Shown: one piece after another, positions 1-6,381 of the stretch
Layout: each line of letters begins with the position of its first letter
How positions within the stretch are numbered: the stretch's first letter is position 1
NCBI GenBank assembly: GCA_001557035.1
Contig: LSKJ01000564.1
Location: forward strand, 1 to 9,182
Source of the DNA: Rhodospirillaceae bacterium CCH5-H10
GTDB lineage: Bacteria; Pseudomonadota; Alphaproteobacteria; Reyranellales; Reyranellaceae
DNA length: 9,182 bases
Reading direction: 5' to 3'
The notes under the pieces: model-generated
Database searches by the model: none
Seen by the model: the letters and a program-made list of their open reading frames with translations, nothing else
What the model was told of the DNA's origin: nothing
Program-made: the position numbers and the translations under genes

Positions 1-1
1 G

Positions 2-184
2 CTGGGACCGCAGATGGAGGAATACTTCCGGCGCGCCATGCTGCTCTCGCGCGGCGACGCCATGGTGTTCATTGAACGTCCGATCAGCCTCGGTCTGTTG
101 GTCGCCACGGCCGCGCTGCTGGCCCTGATGGCACTGCCAAGCATCAAGAAAGCCCGCGAGGAGGCCTTCCAGGAGGAAGGCTGA
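2..184 (+). CDS. tctA: TctA-type tripartite tricarboxylate transporter permease, C-terminal fragment
   Basis: These are the last 60 codons of a gene that begins outside the window, ending in TGA at 182-184. The fragment reads LGPQMEEYFRRAMLLSRGD, then a short stretch with FIERPIS, a hydrophobic helix (about residues 30-46) and a charged tail ending EEAFQEEG. The 'LGP-x-E-x-x-R-R-(A/S)-x-x-x-S-R-G-D ... F-x-x-R-P-I-S' pattern is characteristic of the C-terminus of the large TctA membrane subunit (about 500 residues in the family). TctA works with the small membrane protein TctB and a periplasmic TctC binding protein to import citrate or other carboxylates, driven by an ion gradient. tctB and tctC would be expected upstream, outside the window. 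Its stop lies 4 bases from the convergent lactonase stop. The family call is secure for such a short fragment; the substrate is unknown. Confidence 0.85.
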   Translation: MGPQMEEYFRRAMLLSRGDAMVFIERPISLGLLVATAALLALMALPSIKKAREEAFQEEG

Positions 185-188
185 CCCT

Positions 189-1253
189 CTAGCGGGAGAA
201 CACGATACACGCCGGGCTGCCGACCTTGGTCTTCAGCCTGGTCGGGGCCAGAAGGCCGTTGCGACCGACCTTGTAGGCGATGATCGAATCGCCTCCCTGG
301 TTGGCGACATAGAGAAAACGTTCCGCCGGATCGAAGGCGAAGAAGCGCGGCACGCTTCCCCTTGTCGGTACCCACTGACGCGGCGTCAGCGTGCCCTTGG
401 TGGAATCGATCCCGAACACGCCGATACTGTCGTGACCGCGGTTCGAGACGTAGACGTTGCGTCCGGCGCCATCGACCCAGATCTCCGCGCCGGTGCTGTA
501 GCCAGTGAAGTCCGACGGCGTCGACGGCACGGTCTGAAGCGGCGTCAGCGCGCCGCGGGCGGGATCCTGGCGGTAGGTCGTGATCGTCGAATCGAGTTCG
601 TTGATTACATAGGCCAAGGGCTTCCGCGGATGGAAGTCGATGTGTCGCGGGCCGGCGCCGGGGCGTGCCGTGACACGACTGGTTTCGATCAGCACGCCGC
701 GCTTCGCGTCCAGCCGATAGCCGATCACGCAATCGGAGCCCTTGCAGGGGAGGTAGAAGGTGCGGCCCGTGCGATCGAGCGGATTGTGATGCGGCCGGAC
801 GTTCTTCTGCTCCGTGCGGTGCGGCCCCAGCGGCGCCACGACCGCGGTGAGCGTGGAGTAGGGCGAAAGGCTGCCGTCCTTGGCGATCGGCAGGGCTGCC
901 AGCGAGTCCGAGCCGTAGTTGCTCACCACCAGGAAACGCTGCTTCGCGTCGAACGCGAGATGGATCGGATTGTATCCGCCGGTCGGCTGCCGGTTCAGGA
1001 CGGCCAGACGCCCGGTTTCCCGGTCCACGGCATAGGACGTCGCCTCGCTGCGATCGCCATGCACGGAATAGAGACGGGTGCCCGCCTCGTTGAGCGCCAG
1101 AAACGACGGATTCTCCAGCCCGCCCATATGCTGGACGTGCCGGAAGGCGCCGTTGCGGGGATCGACGCGATAGACGTTGATGCCGTTGCCATGGCCCTTG
1201 CGTTCGGGCGAGGTGTAGCTGCCGACATAGGCGAAGAGCGGATGTGTGTTCAT
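189..1253 (-). CDS. Lactonase-family seven-bladed beta-propeller protein (6-phosphogluconolactonase-like)
   Basis: A 354-residue protein of the Pgl/YbhE-type lactonase family (7-bladed propeller), which hydrolyses 6-phosphogluconolactone or other sugar lactones. Blade-like repeats recur through the chain: FAYVGSYT (7-14), FLVVSNYGSDSL (107-118), GPRHIDFHP (201-209), STGAEIWVDGAGRNVYVSNR (253-272) and FLYVANQGGDSIIAYKV (313-329). The conserved Arg-His (203-204), Glu257 and Asn-Arg (271-272) correspond to motifs around the proposed active site of this family. There is no signal peptide, so it is probably cytoplasmic. I chose the ATG at 1253 because the protein begins directly with the first blade; the open frame to 1412 adds 53 Arg/Pro-rich residues lying inside the divergent gene. 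No Shine-Dalgarno precedes the ATG, and a promoter fits a leaderless mRNA. The middle section PHHNPLD...LPCKGSD (154-174) departs from the PHAH-type motif I would expect, so the exact lactone substrate is uncertain. Confidence 0.88.
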   Translation of the reverse strand: MNTHPLFAYVGSYTSPERKGHGNGINVYRVDPRNGAFRHVQHMGGLENPSFLALNEAGTRLYSVHGDRSEATSYAVDRETGRLAVLNRQPTGGYNPIHLAFDAKQRFLVVSNYGSDSLAALPIAKDGSLSPYSTLTAVVAPLGPHRTEQKNVRPHHNPLDRTGRTFYLPCKGSDCVIGYRLDAKRGVLIETSRVTARPGAGPRHIDFHPRKPLAYVINELDSTITTYRQDPARGALTPLQTVPSTPSDFTGYSTGAEIWVDGAGRNVYVSNRGHDSIGVFGIDSTKGTLTPRQWVPTRGSVPRFFAFDPAERFLYVANQGGDSIIAYKVGRNGLLAPTRLKTKVGSPACIVFSR

Positions 1254-1259
1254 GGCGTC

Positions 1260-1289
1260 ATTGTCGGCGCCGAAACGAAGCGAGGTCAA
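1260..1289 (-). promoter_or_regulatory. Candidate sigma70-type promoter for the lactonase, probably leaderless
   Basis: On the minus strand TTGACC (1289-1284; 5 of 6 to the -35 consensus) is followed after 18 bases by GACAAT (1265-1260; 4 of 6 to the -10 consensus). Transcription starting about 7 bases downstream of the -10 would begin at or next to the A of the ATG at 1253, and no Shine-Dalgarno is present between. The -35 box overlaps the ribosome-binding site (GAGG, 1282-1285) of the divergent reductase gene. Seen in sequence; function inferred. Confidence 0.5.
1264..1273. repeat. Perfect 10-base palindrome in the divergent gap
   Basis: TCGGCGCCGA is its own reverse complement. It lies between the -35 and -10 of the candidate lactonase promoter, overlapping the last box by two bases, and sits 18 bases upstream of the reductase start codon. 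The position suits a repressor site acting on both divergent genes. A 10-base GC-rich palindrome can also arise by chance in such DNA. Confidence 0.35.
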
Positions 1290-1291
1290 CG

Positions 1292-2140
1292 ATGCCGGAC
1301 GCCACGCGGAAAGTCGCTCTCGTGACGGGAGCCAACCAGGGATTGGGGCTGGCCCTGGTGCGCGGCCTGCGCCGCACTCTGGGCGAGGAGGGCGTCGTCT
1401 ACCTCGCGGCACGCGATACCGATCGTGGCGAGACGGCCTGCGCGCTGCTGCAACGCGAGGGGCTGGCGCCCGACTTCATCCTGCTCGACATAACGGATGC
1501 CGCGAGCGTGGCGGCCGCGGCCGAGACGATCCGCGCCCGGCATGGCGGCATCGACATCGTGATCCAGAACGCGGCGGCGCGGATCACCCGGGACACGCCG
1601 CAGGCCGATCAGGTCGCCGGCTTCGTCGACACCAACAATCACGGCACCCTCAGGGTCATCGAGGCTTTCGTGCCGCTTCTGCGGGACCATGCGCGGTTCA
1701 TCGTCGTCGCGAGTTCGTTCGGCTCGTTGCGCAACCTGGACCCACGCCTGCATGGGAAGTTCGACGCGCCTGGCCTCACCCTGCACGACATCGAACGCGC
1801 GATGGACGAGTTCGTGTCTCTCACCCGGGCCGGCGGTGCCCGGCAGGAAGGGTGGCCGGACTGGATCAACGTTCCTTCCAAGATCGGGCAGGTGGCCGCG
1901 GTGCGCGTACTGGCGCGAGAGAAGGCAGCGGAGTTTCGCCGCCGGGGCATCCTCGTCAACGCGGCCTGTCCCGGCTTGATCGACACGGAAGCGTCCCGGC
2001 CGTGGTTCGAGGACATGTCGAAGGCGGCGACGCCGGACGAGGGGGCGAGGGATCTCGTCTGGCTGGCAACGCTGCCGGCCGGAACGCTGGAGCCCTATGG
2101 CGTGCTGGTGCGCCATCGCAAGCCGCACCCGTGGACCTAG
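1292..2140 (+). CDS. Short-chain dehydrogenase/reductase, carbonyl reductase (CBR1)-like, with catalytic Tyr replaced by Asn
   Basis: A 282-residue Rossmann-fold SDR. The cofactor motif TGANQGLG is at residues 12-19, the NNAG-type motif appears as QNAA (92-95), the structural Asn sits in TNNHGT (114-119), the active-site serine is in VVASSFGS (S141/S142), and the post-active-site motif is VNAACPGLIDTE (222-233). The C-terminus (WLATLP...YGVLVRHRKPHPW) and the about 40-residue insertion between the Ser and the Lys motif resemble animal and bacterial carbonyl reductases. Most of the fold is intact, but the YxxxK motif reads N193-V-P-S-K197, so the proton-donating Tyr is missing. Family members reduce carbonyls with NADPH; whether this one does is open. 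The ATG at 1292 was chosen because GAGG lies 6 bases upstream and the fold starts at once; an ATG at 1244 would add 16 unlike residues and overlap the divergent gene. Its stop is separated by one base from the stop of the convergent transporter gene. Confidence 0.88.
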   Translation: MPDATRKVALVTGANQGLGLALVRGLRRTLGEEGVVYLAARDTDRGETACALLQREGLAPDFILLDITDAASVAAAAETIRARHGGIDIVIQNAAARITRDTPQADQVAGFVDTNNHGTLRVIEAFVPLLRDHARFIVVASSFGSLRNLDPRLHGKFDAPGLTLHDIERAMDEFVSLTRAGGARQEGWPDWINVPSKIGQVAAVRVLAREKAAEFRRRGILVNAACPGLIDTEASRPWFEDMSKAATPDEGARDLVWLATLPAGTLEPYGVLVRHRKPHPWT

Positions 2141-2141
2141 T

Positions 2142-3056
2142 TCAGCGCGCGTTGGAGACGATCAGCACGACACCGACCATGACGAGGATGATCCCCGCGA
2201 GTTCGCGGCGGTTCGTCGATTCGCGGAAGACGCGGCGCGAGACGAAGTAGCTGAAGACGACCTCGATCAGGATCAGTGTGCGGACTTGCGAGGCCGGCGC
2301 GAGCGCCAGCGCCGTGACGTTGGCCAGCGAGGCGGAGGCGCCGGCGACCCCGGCGAAGGCCGAGACGCGCCATTGGCGCAGGACGCCCAGCACGATGGAA
2401 GGATTGCGGGCCAGCAACCAGCCCGTCAGCAGCACCGTCTGCAGCAGTTGGCTCCAGAACAGTGTCTCGGCAGCGGCCAGGAAAGGCGAGCCGGCTTCGA
2501 GCGCCAGGTTGGCGCCCCGATAGCCGACCACCGAGATGGCGAAGGCCGACCCGGAGGCGAGGCCGAAGAGAGCTGCCGGATCGGCCCAGCCTCTCCGGGT
2601 GCCATCGACCGCCGGTGGGCGCGGAGAGAGCAGCACGACACCCAGGGTCGCCACGATGATGGCGAAGATCGCCAGCACCGAGATCGTCTCACCCAGGAAA
2701 AGGACGGAGAAGAGCGCGACCTGGATGACCTCGCTCTTCGAGTAGACGAGGCCGATCGCGAAGCTGCGCTCCTCCATGGCCCTGAGAAGAAGCGCCGTGC
2801 CCGCCATCTGGCTGAGGGCCGCGACAACGACCCAGCCGGCGAATGCCAAGGTGAGGGTGGGTTGAGGATGACCGCCGAGCAGGAGCACGAGGCAAAGCCA
2901 CAGGACGAGAACGGGCATTCCGTAGAGGAAGCGCACCAGCGTCGCGCCGAGCGTTCCCAATTCGGCCGTCAGGTGGCGTTGCGCGGTGTTGCGGACGGTC
3001 TGCGCCGCAGCTGCGAACAGCGTGAGCGGAATCCAGAGCCAGGACGGAGAGATCAT
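2142..3056 (-). CDS. EamA/DMT-superfamily transporter (10 TM)
   Basis: A 304-residue inner-membrane protein with ten predicted hydrophobic helices arranged as two EamA repeats of about 140 residues. The first repeat spans residues 5-144, running from WLWIPLTLFAAAAQT to the helix ending GVVLLSPRP. A polar linker lies around 145-160, and the second repeat runs from about 160 to 300. The end of each repeat has the usual hydrophobic hairpin (FAIIVATLGVVLL; LAGIILVMVGVVLIV). Members export or import small metabolites such as amino acids; no substrate can be read from the sequence. The motif VRNTAQRHLT (21-30) after TM1 recalls a proteobacterial subgroup often labelled simply 'DMT family transporter'. 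The ATG at 3056 is the only good start. A GGGG stretch is unusually close to it, and a 5-base inverted repeat (CCGAC 3061-3065, GTCGG 3072-3076) sits over this leader and could fold there. It is divergent from the importer operon, so a functional link is possible but unproven. Confidence 0.87.
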   Translation of the reverse strand: MISPSWLWIPLTLFAAAAQTVRNTAQRHLTAELGTLGATLVRFLYGMPVLVLWLCLVLLLGGHPQPTLTLAFAGWVVVAALSQMAGTALLLRAMEERSFAIGLVYSKSEVIQVALFSVLFLGETISVLAIFAIIVATLGVVLLSPRPPAVDGTRRGWADPAALFGLASGSAFAISVVGYRGANLALEAGSPFLAAAETLFWSQLLQTVLLTGWLLARNPSIVLGVLRQWRVSAFAGVAGASASLANVTALALAPASQVRTLILIEVVFSYFVSRRVFRESTNRRELAGIILVMVGVVLIVSNAR

Positions 3057-3083
3057 TTCCCCGACTCGAAGGTCGGTTGTCGT

Positions 3084-3113
3084 TTGACCGTGTCGAACGA
3101 TTGCCCATAGGAT
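3084..3113 (+). promoter_or_regulatory. Candidate sigma70-type promoter of the ABC importer operon
   Basis: TTGACC (3084-3089) and TAGGAT (3108-3113) are separated by 18 bases, matching the -35 and -10 consensus at 5 and 4 of 6 positions. A start near 3120 would give a leader of about 42 bases before the ATG at 3162. The leader contains the small inverted repeat GGTC-ATC-GACC (3124-3134) just downstream of the predicted start, where a regulator could bind. No other plus-strand promoter as good is visible in the 105-base gap between the divergent genes. Confidence 0.5.
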
Positions 3114-3148
3114 CGCGGCAACCGGTCATCGACCAAAAAAGAATCTTC

Positions 3149-3153
3149 GGGAG
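3149..3153 (+). promoter_or_regulatory. Ribosome-binding site deciding the binding-protein start
   Basis: GGGAG lies 8 bases before the ATG at 3162. A GTG at 3153 is in frame three codons upstream but shares its first base with this Shine-Dalgarno, so it cannot use it. The ATG is therefore preferred. Confidence 0.7.
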
Positions 3154-3161
3154 TGAGCACC

Positions 3162-4433
3162 ATGGCATCCATCGAGTCACGTCGCGCGAGTCGTCGTCAA
3201 GTTCTTAAGGGTGCCGGCGCCTTGGCGGCGGCCGGTTGGATCGGCGCTCCTGCGATCGGCAGGGCGCAGACCGGCGCCATCAAGATCGGCGTACCCACGA
3301 TCCTGTCGGGGCGCGTCGCAATCCTCGGCCAGACCAGCGTCGGCGGCCTGAAGGTGGTGTTCGACAAGTTCAACGAGGCCGGCGGCATCAACGGCCGCAA
3401 GATCGAGATGGTGGTGCGCGATTCGAAGGGCGCGCCGCAGGAAGCCGCCAAGGTGACTCGCGATCTCATCAACAACGACAAGTGCGAGATCATCCTCGAC
3501 GCGGAGGCGTCGAGCGGCGCCTTCGCCGTTCAGGAGGTCATCCGCGAAGTGGGCGTGCTGTGCATCCACTCCAATTCCGAGACCTCGTCGCTGACCGCCG
3601 ATCCCAAGCTGCACGTGCCGACTGCCTTCCGGACGGCCCGCCAGGGCATCCATGATGCGATCGGCGGCGGCGACTACGCCGCGAAGATCGCCAAGGCCAA
3701 GGGCCTGAAGAAGTGGGCGACCTGCTCGCCGGACTACGCCTATGGCCGCTCGAATACGGCGGAATTCATGGAGTATGCCAAGCATTTCGATGGCAACATC
3801 CAGGTGGTCGAGGAATCGTGGCCCAAGCTTTTCCAGCCCGACTACACCGAGGTCGTGACCAAGCTGCTCAACGCCAAGGCGGATGCGATGTACTCGGCGC
3901 TGTGGGGCGGCGATCTCGTCGCCTTCATCGACCAGGCGAACCTGTACGGCCTGTTCGACAAGCAGGCGTCGTTCATGGTGAACCTCGGCGACTACGGCGT
4001 CGTGGACCAGGTGAAGCAGTTCCCCCAGGGCGTCTACTCGGGAGGCCGCTACAACCGCACGGTGCCGGCCACCAAGGAAAACGAGGAGTGGTACCAGAAC
4101 TACGTCAAGACGCAGAAGCACAAGCCCACGAACTGGTCGTGGGAGAACGCCGTCGCCGCCGAATTCATCGTCGAGGCGCTGAAGAAGACCAACGGCGACA
4201 CCAACGGCAAGAAGATGGCAGAGGCCATCAAGGGCATGACTCTCAAGAGCCAGTTCGGCACCAAGGGAACGGTGACGATGCGCGCCGAGGACAACACGTT
4301 GGTCGACTACATCATCGGCTACGGCGTCTCGCTCTCCAAGGATCCCTTCGTGAAGGACTTCCAGGCCTCGGCCTGGGAGCCGATCTTCGAACTCGAGAAG
4401 CAGTGGAAGAAGAAGCAGGGCTACATCTCCTGA
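3162..4433 (+). CDS. Branched-chain amino-acid-type ABC transporter periplasmic substrate-binding protein, Tat-exported
   Basis: A 423-residue type I periplasmic binding protein (LivJ/LivK-like, Peripla_BP_6 family) that captures the ligand for the LivHMGF importer encoded downstream. The N-terminus carries a twin-arginine signal: S10-R-R-Q-V-L-K16 matches SRRxFLK, followed by a hydrophobic Ala/Gly helix (17-29) and a likely cleavage after GRA35. A second Arg pair (7-8) precedes it. There is no lipobox cysteine, so the mature protein should be soluble. The mature part begins IKIGVPTILSG, the family's usual first strand and ligand loop. ASSGA (116-120) matches the Ala-Ser-Ser/Thr loop that holds the ligand's carboxylate in Liv proteins, and DYAYGRS (191-197) is the usual second-lobe motif. 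The ligand cannot be assigned: the loop TILSGRVA is unlike the GPLSG form of leucine binders. It is the first gene of the operon, with 30 bases before livH. Confidence 0.92.
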   Translation: MASIESRRASRRQVLKGAGALAAAGWIGAPAIGRAQTGAIKIGVPTILSGRVAILGQTSVGGLKVVFDKFNEAGGINGRKIEMVVRDSKGAPQEAAKVTRDLINNDKCEIILDAEASSGAFAVQEVIREVGVLCIHSNSETSSLTADPKLHVPTAFRTARQGIHDAIGGGDYAAKIAKAKGLKKWATCSPDYAYGRSNTAEFMEYAKHFDGNIQVVEESWPKLFQPDYTEVVTKLLNAKADAMYSALWGGDLVAFIDQANLYGLFDKQASFMVNLGDYGVVDQVKQFPQGVYSGGRYNRTVPATKENEEWYQNYVKTQKHKPTNWSWENAVAAEFIVEALKKTNGDTNGKKMAEAIKGMTLKSQFGTKGTVTMRAEDNTLVDYIIGYGVSLSKDPFVKDFQASAWEPIFELEKQWKKKQGYIS

Positions 4434-4463
4434 CCGGACACGGCTTTCGAGTAGGATAACCAG

Positions 4464-5366
4464 GTGGATCTCGACGCGTTGTTACGCTGCGTCGGGACGA
4501 CGTCATGCGTCGTCACGCAGCTCACCAGCGGCATGATCATCGGCATGCTGCTGTTCCTCATCGCGTCGGGTGTGACGCTGATCTTCGGCGTGCTGAACGT
4601 CATCAACTTCGCGCACGGCTCGCTCTACATGATCGGAGCGTATGTGGCGTGGACCTTCTACCAGCTCACCGGCAGCTACTTCGTCTCCGCACTGGGGGCG
4701 GCCGTGGCAGTCGGTTTGCTGGGTGTCCTGTTCGAGCGCGTGCTCATGAGCAAGGTCTACGGCTCCAACGTCCTGATGCAGCTGCTCGTCTGCTACGCCG
4801 TCGTGCTGATCTCCGACGATCTCGTCAAGATCATCTGGGGACCGGTCCCACTCTCGATGGGCATGCCGCCCGAGTTCCGGCTGCCGCCGATCCGCTTCAT
4901 GGGCGGCGTCATTCCGCCGTTCTACCTCTTCATGATCCTCGCGGCGATGGCGATCGGGCTGCTGCTGTGGCTGGTCATCGTGCGGACGCGCTTCGGCAGC
5001 GTCGTCCGGGCGGCGGCCATCAACGGCCCGATGGTGTCGGCGCTCGGCATCCGTGTGAACCTCTACTATGCCGCCGTGTTCGGCATCGGCAGCGCGCTCG
5101 CGGGTGCGGCGGGGGCCCTTGCGGCGCCGGTGCGCTCGCTGACGCCGGGCATGGGCTTCTCGATCCTGATCGAGTCCTTCATCGTGACGGTGATCGGCGG
5201 CATGGGTTCGATCGTCGGCGCCTTCGTCGCCTCGATCATCATCGGCCTCACGCGCTCCTTCGGCAGCATCGGCTTCCCGCTGTTCGTCGATGGGGTGATG
5301 TTCCTGATCATGGCGCTCGTCCTGATCTTCAAGCCCAGCGGCCTGTTCGGCCGCCCACACCGGTAG
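4464..5366 (+). CDS. livH: Branched-chain amino-acid-type ABC transporter permease LivH
   Basis: A 300-residue inner-membrane permease that forms half of the transport channel with LivM. The hallmark GVTLIFGVLNVINFAHGSLY (36-55) is the conserved TM2/loop motif of LivH. Further helices lie around 22-46, 52-67, 74-95, 104-125, 150-173, 198-221, 232-263 and 272-291. The C-terminal coupling region ESFIVTVIGGMGSIVGAF (237-254) is the family signature contacting the ATPases, and the protein ends PSGLFGRPHR, as is usual. The start is GTG at 4464, with TAGGA (4452-4456) 7 bases upstream; no ATG occurs in frame before residue 24, where TM1 has begun. The 20-residue N-terminal leader with Cys9 and Cys15 is somewhat longer than in E. 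coli LivH. Six bases separate its stop from livM. Confidence 0.93.
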   Translation: MDLDALLRCVGTTSCVVTQLTSGMIIGMLLFLIASGVTLIFGVLNVINFAHGSLYMIGAYVAWTFYQLTGSYFVSALGAAVAVGLLGVLFERVLMSKVYGSNVLMQLLVCYAVVLISDDLVKIIWGPVPLSMGMPPEFRLPPIRFMGGVIPPFYLFMILAAMAIGLLLWLVIVRTRFGSVVRAAAINGPMVSALGIRVNLYYAAVFGIGSALAGAAGALAAPVRSLTPGMGFSILIESFIVTVIGGMGSIVGAFVASIIIGLTRSFGSIGFPLFVDGVMFLIMALVLIFKPSGLFGRPHR

Positions 5367-5372
5367 GCGGCG

Positions 5373-6380
5373 ATGGCGGGACGTTGGCGTGATCTCGGCC
5401 TCGCGGTCCTGGGGCTCCTGCTGCTGCTGCTGGTGCCGCTGTTCGGTGCCTCACCGGCAATCCGCGACTTCATCATGTTCGGCATGGCCTATGGCTTGCT
5501 GGCCATGTCGCTCAACCTGCTGATCGGCTACACCGGGCTGGTGTCGTTCGGCCACGCGATGTTCTTCGCGGCCGGCGCCTATGCCTTCGGTCTCGCGATG
5601 CAGTCGGGCAAGTTCTCGATCCCGGGCGCCTTCGTGCTGGCGATGGCGTTCACGGCGACGATGGCGCTCATCGTCGGCGCCATCTGCGTACGGCTGAACG
5701 AAATCTACTTCGCCTTCCTCACGCTCGCCTTCCAGATGCTGTTCTACAACGTCATCCTGGGCTGGGTGTCGTTCACGGGCGGCGACCAGGGATTGATGGG
5801 CGGCATCCCGCGGCCGAAGTTCCTGGGCATCGATCTCGCCGACCGGACGCAGCTCTACATCTTCTGTTCCGTGGCGTTCATCGTCTGCATCGCGATCCTG
5901 CGGCAGATCGTGACGTCCCCGTTCGGCTACACGCTGCGCATGATCCGCGACAATCAGGAGCGGGCGGCGTTCCTGGGCATCAACGTGCCGATGGTGAAGC
6001 TCGCCTGCTTCGTCATTTCGGCCTGCATCGCGGGGGTGGGCGGCATTCTCCTGACGCTCTTCGTGTCCGGTGCCTATCCCAATTTCGGCTTCTGGACGAC
6101 GTCGGGCGAGGCGATCTTCATGATCATGCTGGGCGGATCGAACGTCTTCCTGGGGCCGCTGGTCGGCACGGTGATCCTGCGACTGTTGAACGACATCACG
6201 GTCAGCTACACCAGCCACACCGAACTCGTTCTGGGCATCGTGATCCTGGTGCTCGTGCTGGGCTTGCGCAAAGGCCCGCTCGACCTGCTGGCCGAGCGCT
6301 GGGAGAACCGGCGCCAGGCGGCGGCTCAGGCGGTGCGCGATGCGGCCGACAAGGACGCGCAAAAGGGCAGGGACGGCTGA
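5373..6380 (+). CDS. livM: Branched-chain amino-acid-type ABC transporter permease LivM
   Basis: A 335-residue inner-membrane permease, partner of LivH. Family motifs are clear: SLNLLIGYTGLVSFGHAMFF (46-65), TGGDQGLMGGIPRP (135-148), the cytoplasmic coupling segment RMIRDNQERAAFLGINV (189-205), and EAIFMIMLGGSNVFLGPLVG (246-265). About nine or ten hydrophobic helices are visible, beginning with the very Leu-rich LGLLLLLLVPLF (13-24). The protein ends in a hydrophilic, charged tail of about 28 residues (308-335) rich in Arg, Ala and Asp that appears to extend past the usual end of the membrane domain. The Shine-Dalgarno (AGG, 5365-5367) overlaps the livH stop codon, which suggests translational coupling. 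One base separates its stop from the livG start codon. Confidence 0.93.
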   Translation: MAGRWRDLGLAVLGLLLLLLVPLFGASPAIRDFIMFGMAYGLLAMSLNLLIGYTGLVSFGHAMFFAAGAYAFGLAMQSGKFSIPGAFVLAMAFTATMALIVGAICVRLNEIYFAFLTLAFQMLFYNVILGWVSFTGGDQGLMGGIPRPKFLGIDLADRTQLYIFCSVAFIVCIAILRQIVTSPFGYTLRMIRDNQERAAFLGINVPMVKLACFVISACIAGVGGILLTLFVSGAYPNFGFWTTSGEAIFMIMLGGSNVFLGPLVGTVILRLLNDITVSYTSHTELVLGIVILVLVLGLRKGPLDLLAERWENRRQAAAQAVRDAADKDAQKGRDG

Positions 6381-6381
6381 G

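Noticed and set aside
432..1325. 297-codon plus-strand frame opposite the lactonase
   Set aside because: It is Arg/Ala/Val-rich with no motif, lies antisense to a clear propeller protein, and would overlap the SDR start in another frame.
1254..1412. N-terminal extension of the lactonase to an ATG at 1412
   Set aside because: The extra 53 residues are Arg/Pro-rich, lie within the divergent SDR gene and resemble no signal peptide. The propeller starts right after the ATG at 1253.
2097..3110. 337-codon plus-strand frame opposite the DMT transporter
   Set aside because: It is hydrophilic, repetitive Arg/Asp/Glu/Gln composition antisense to a ten-helix membrane protein, with no domain.
3107..3136. 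Minus-strand promoter TTGGTC-18-TCCTAT for the DMT transporter
   Set aside because: Each box matches only 3 of 6 consensus positions, and the -10 is largely the complement of the importer's -10. Too weak to list.
3177..4121. 314-codon minus-strand frame inside the binding-protein gene
   Set aside because: It is fully antisense to a well-supported gene, with no recognisable family, no ribosome-binding site and low-complexity composition.
4434..4463. Possible stem-loop between the binding protein and livH that would raise binding-protein levels
   Set aside because: Only a 3-base stem (CCG...CGG) can be formed. Not distinguishable from chance.
4503..5360. 285-codon minus-strand frame opposite livH
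   Set aside because: Its composition is extremely rich in Asp, His, Arg and Glu, the mirror image of a membrane protein. It is a shadow of livH.
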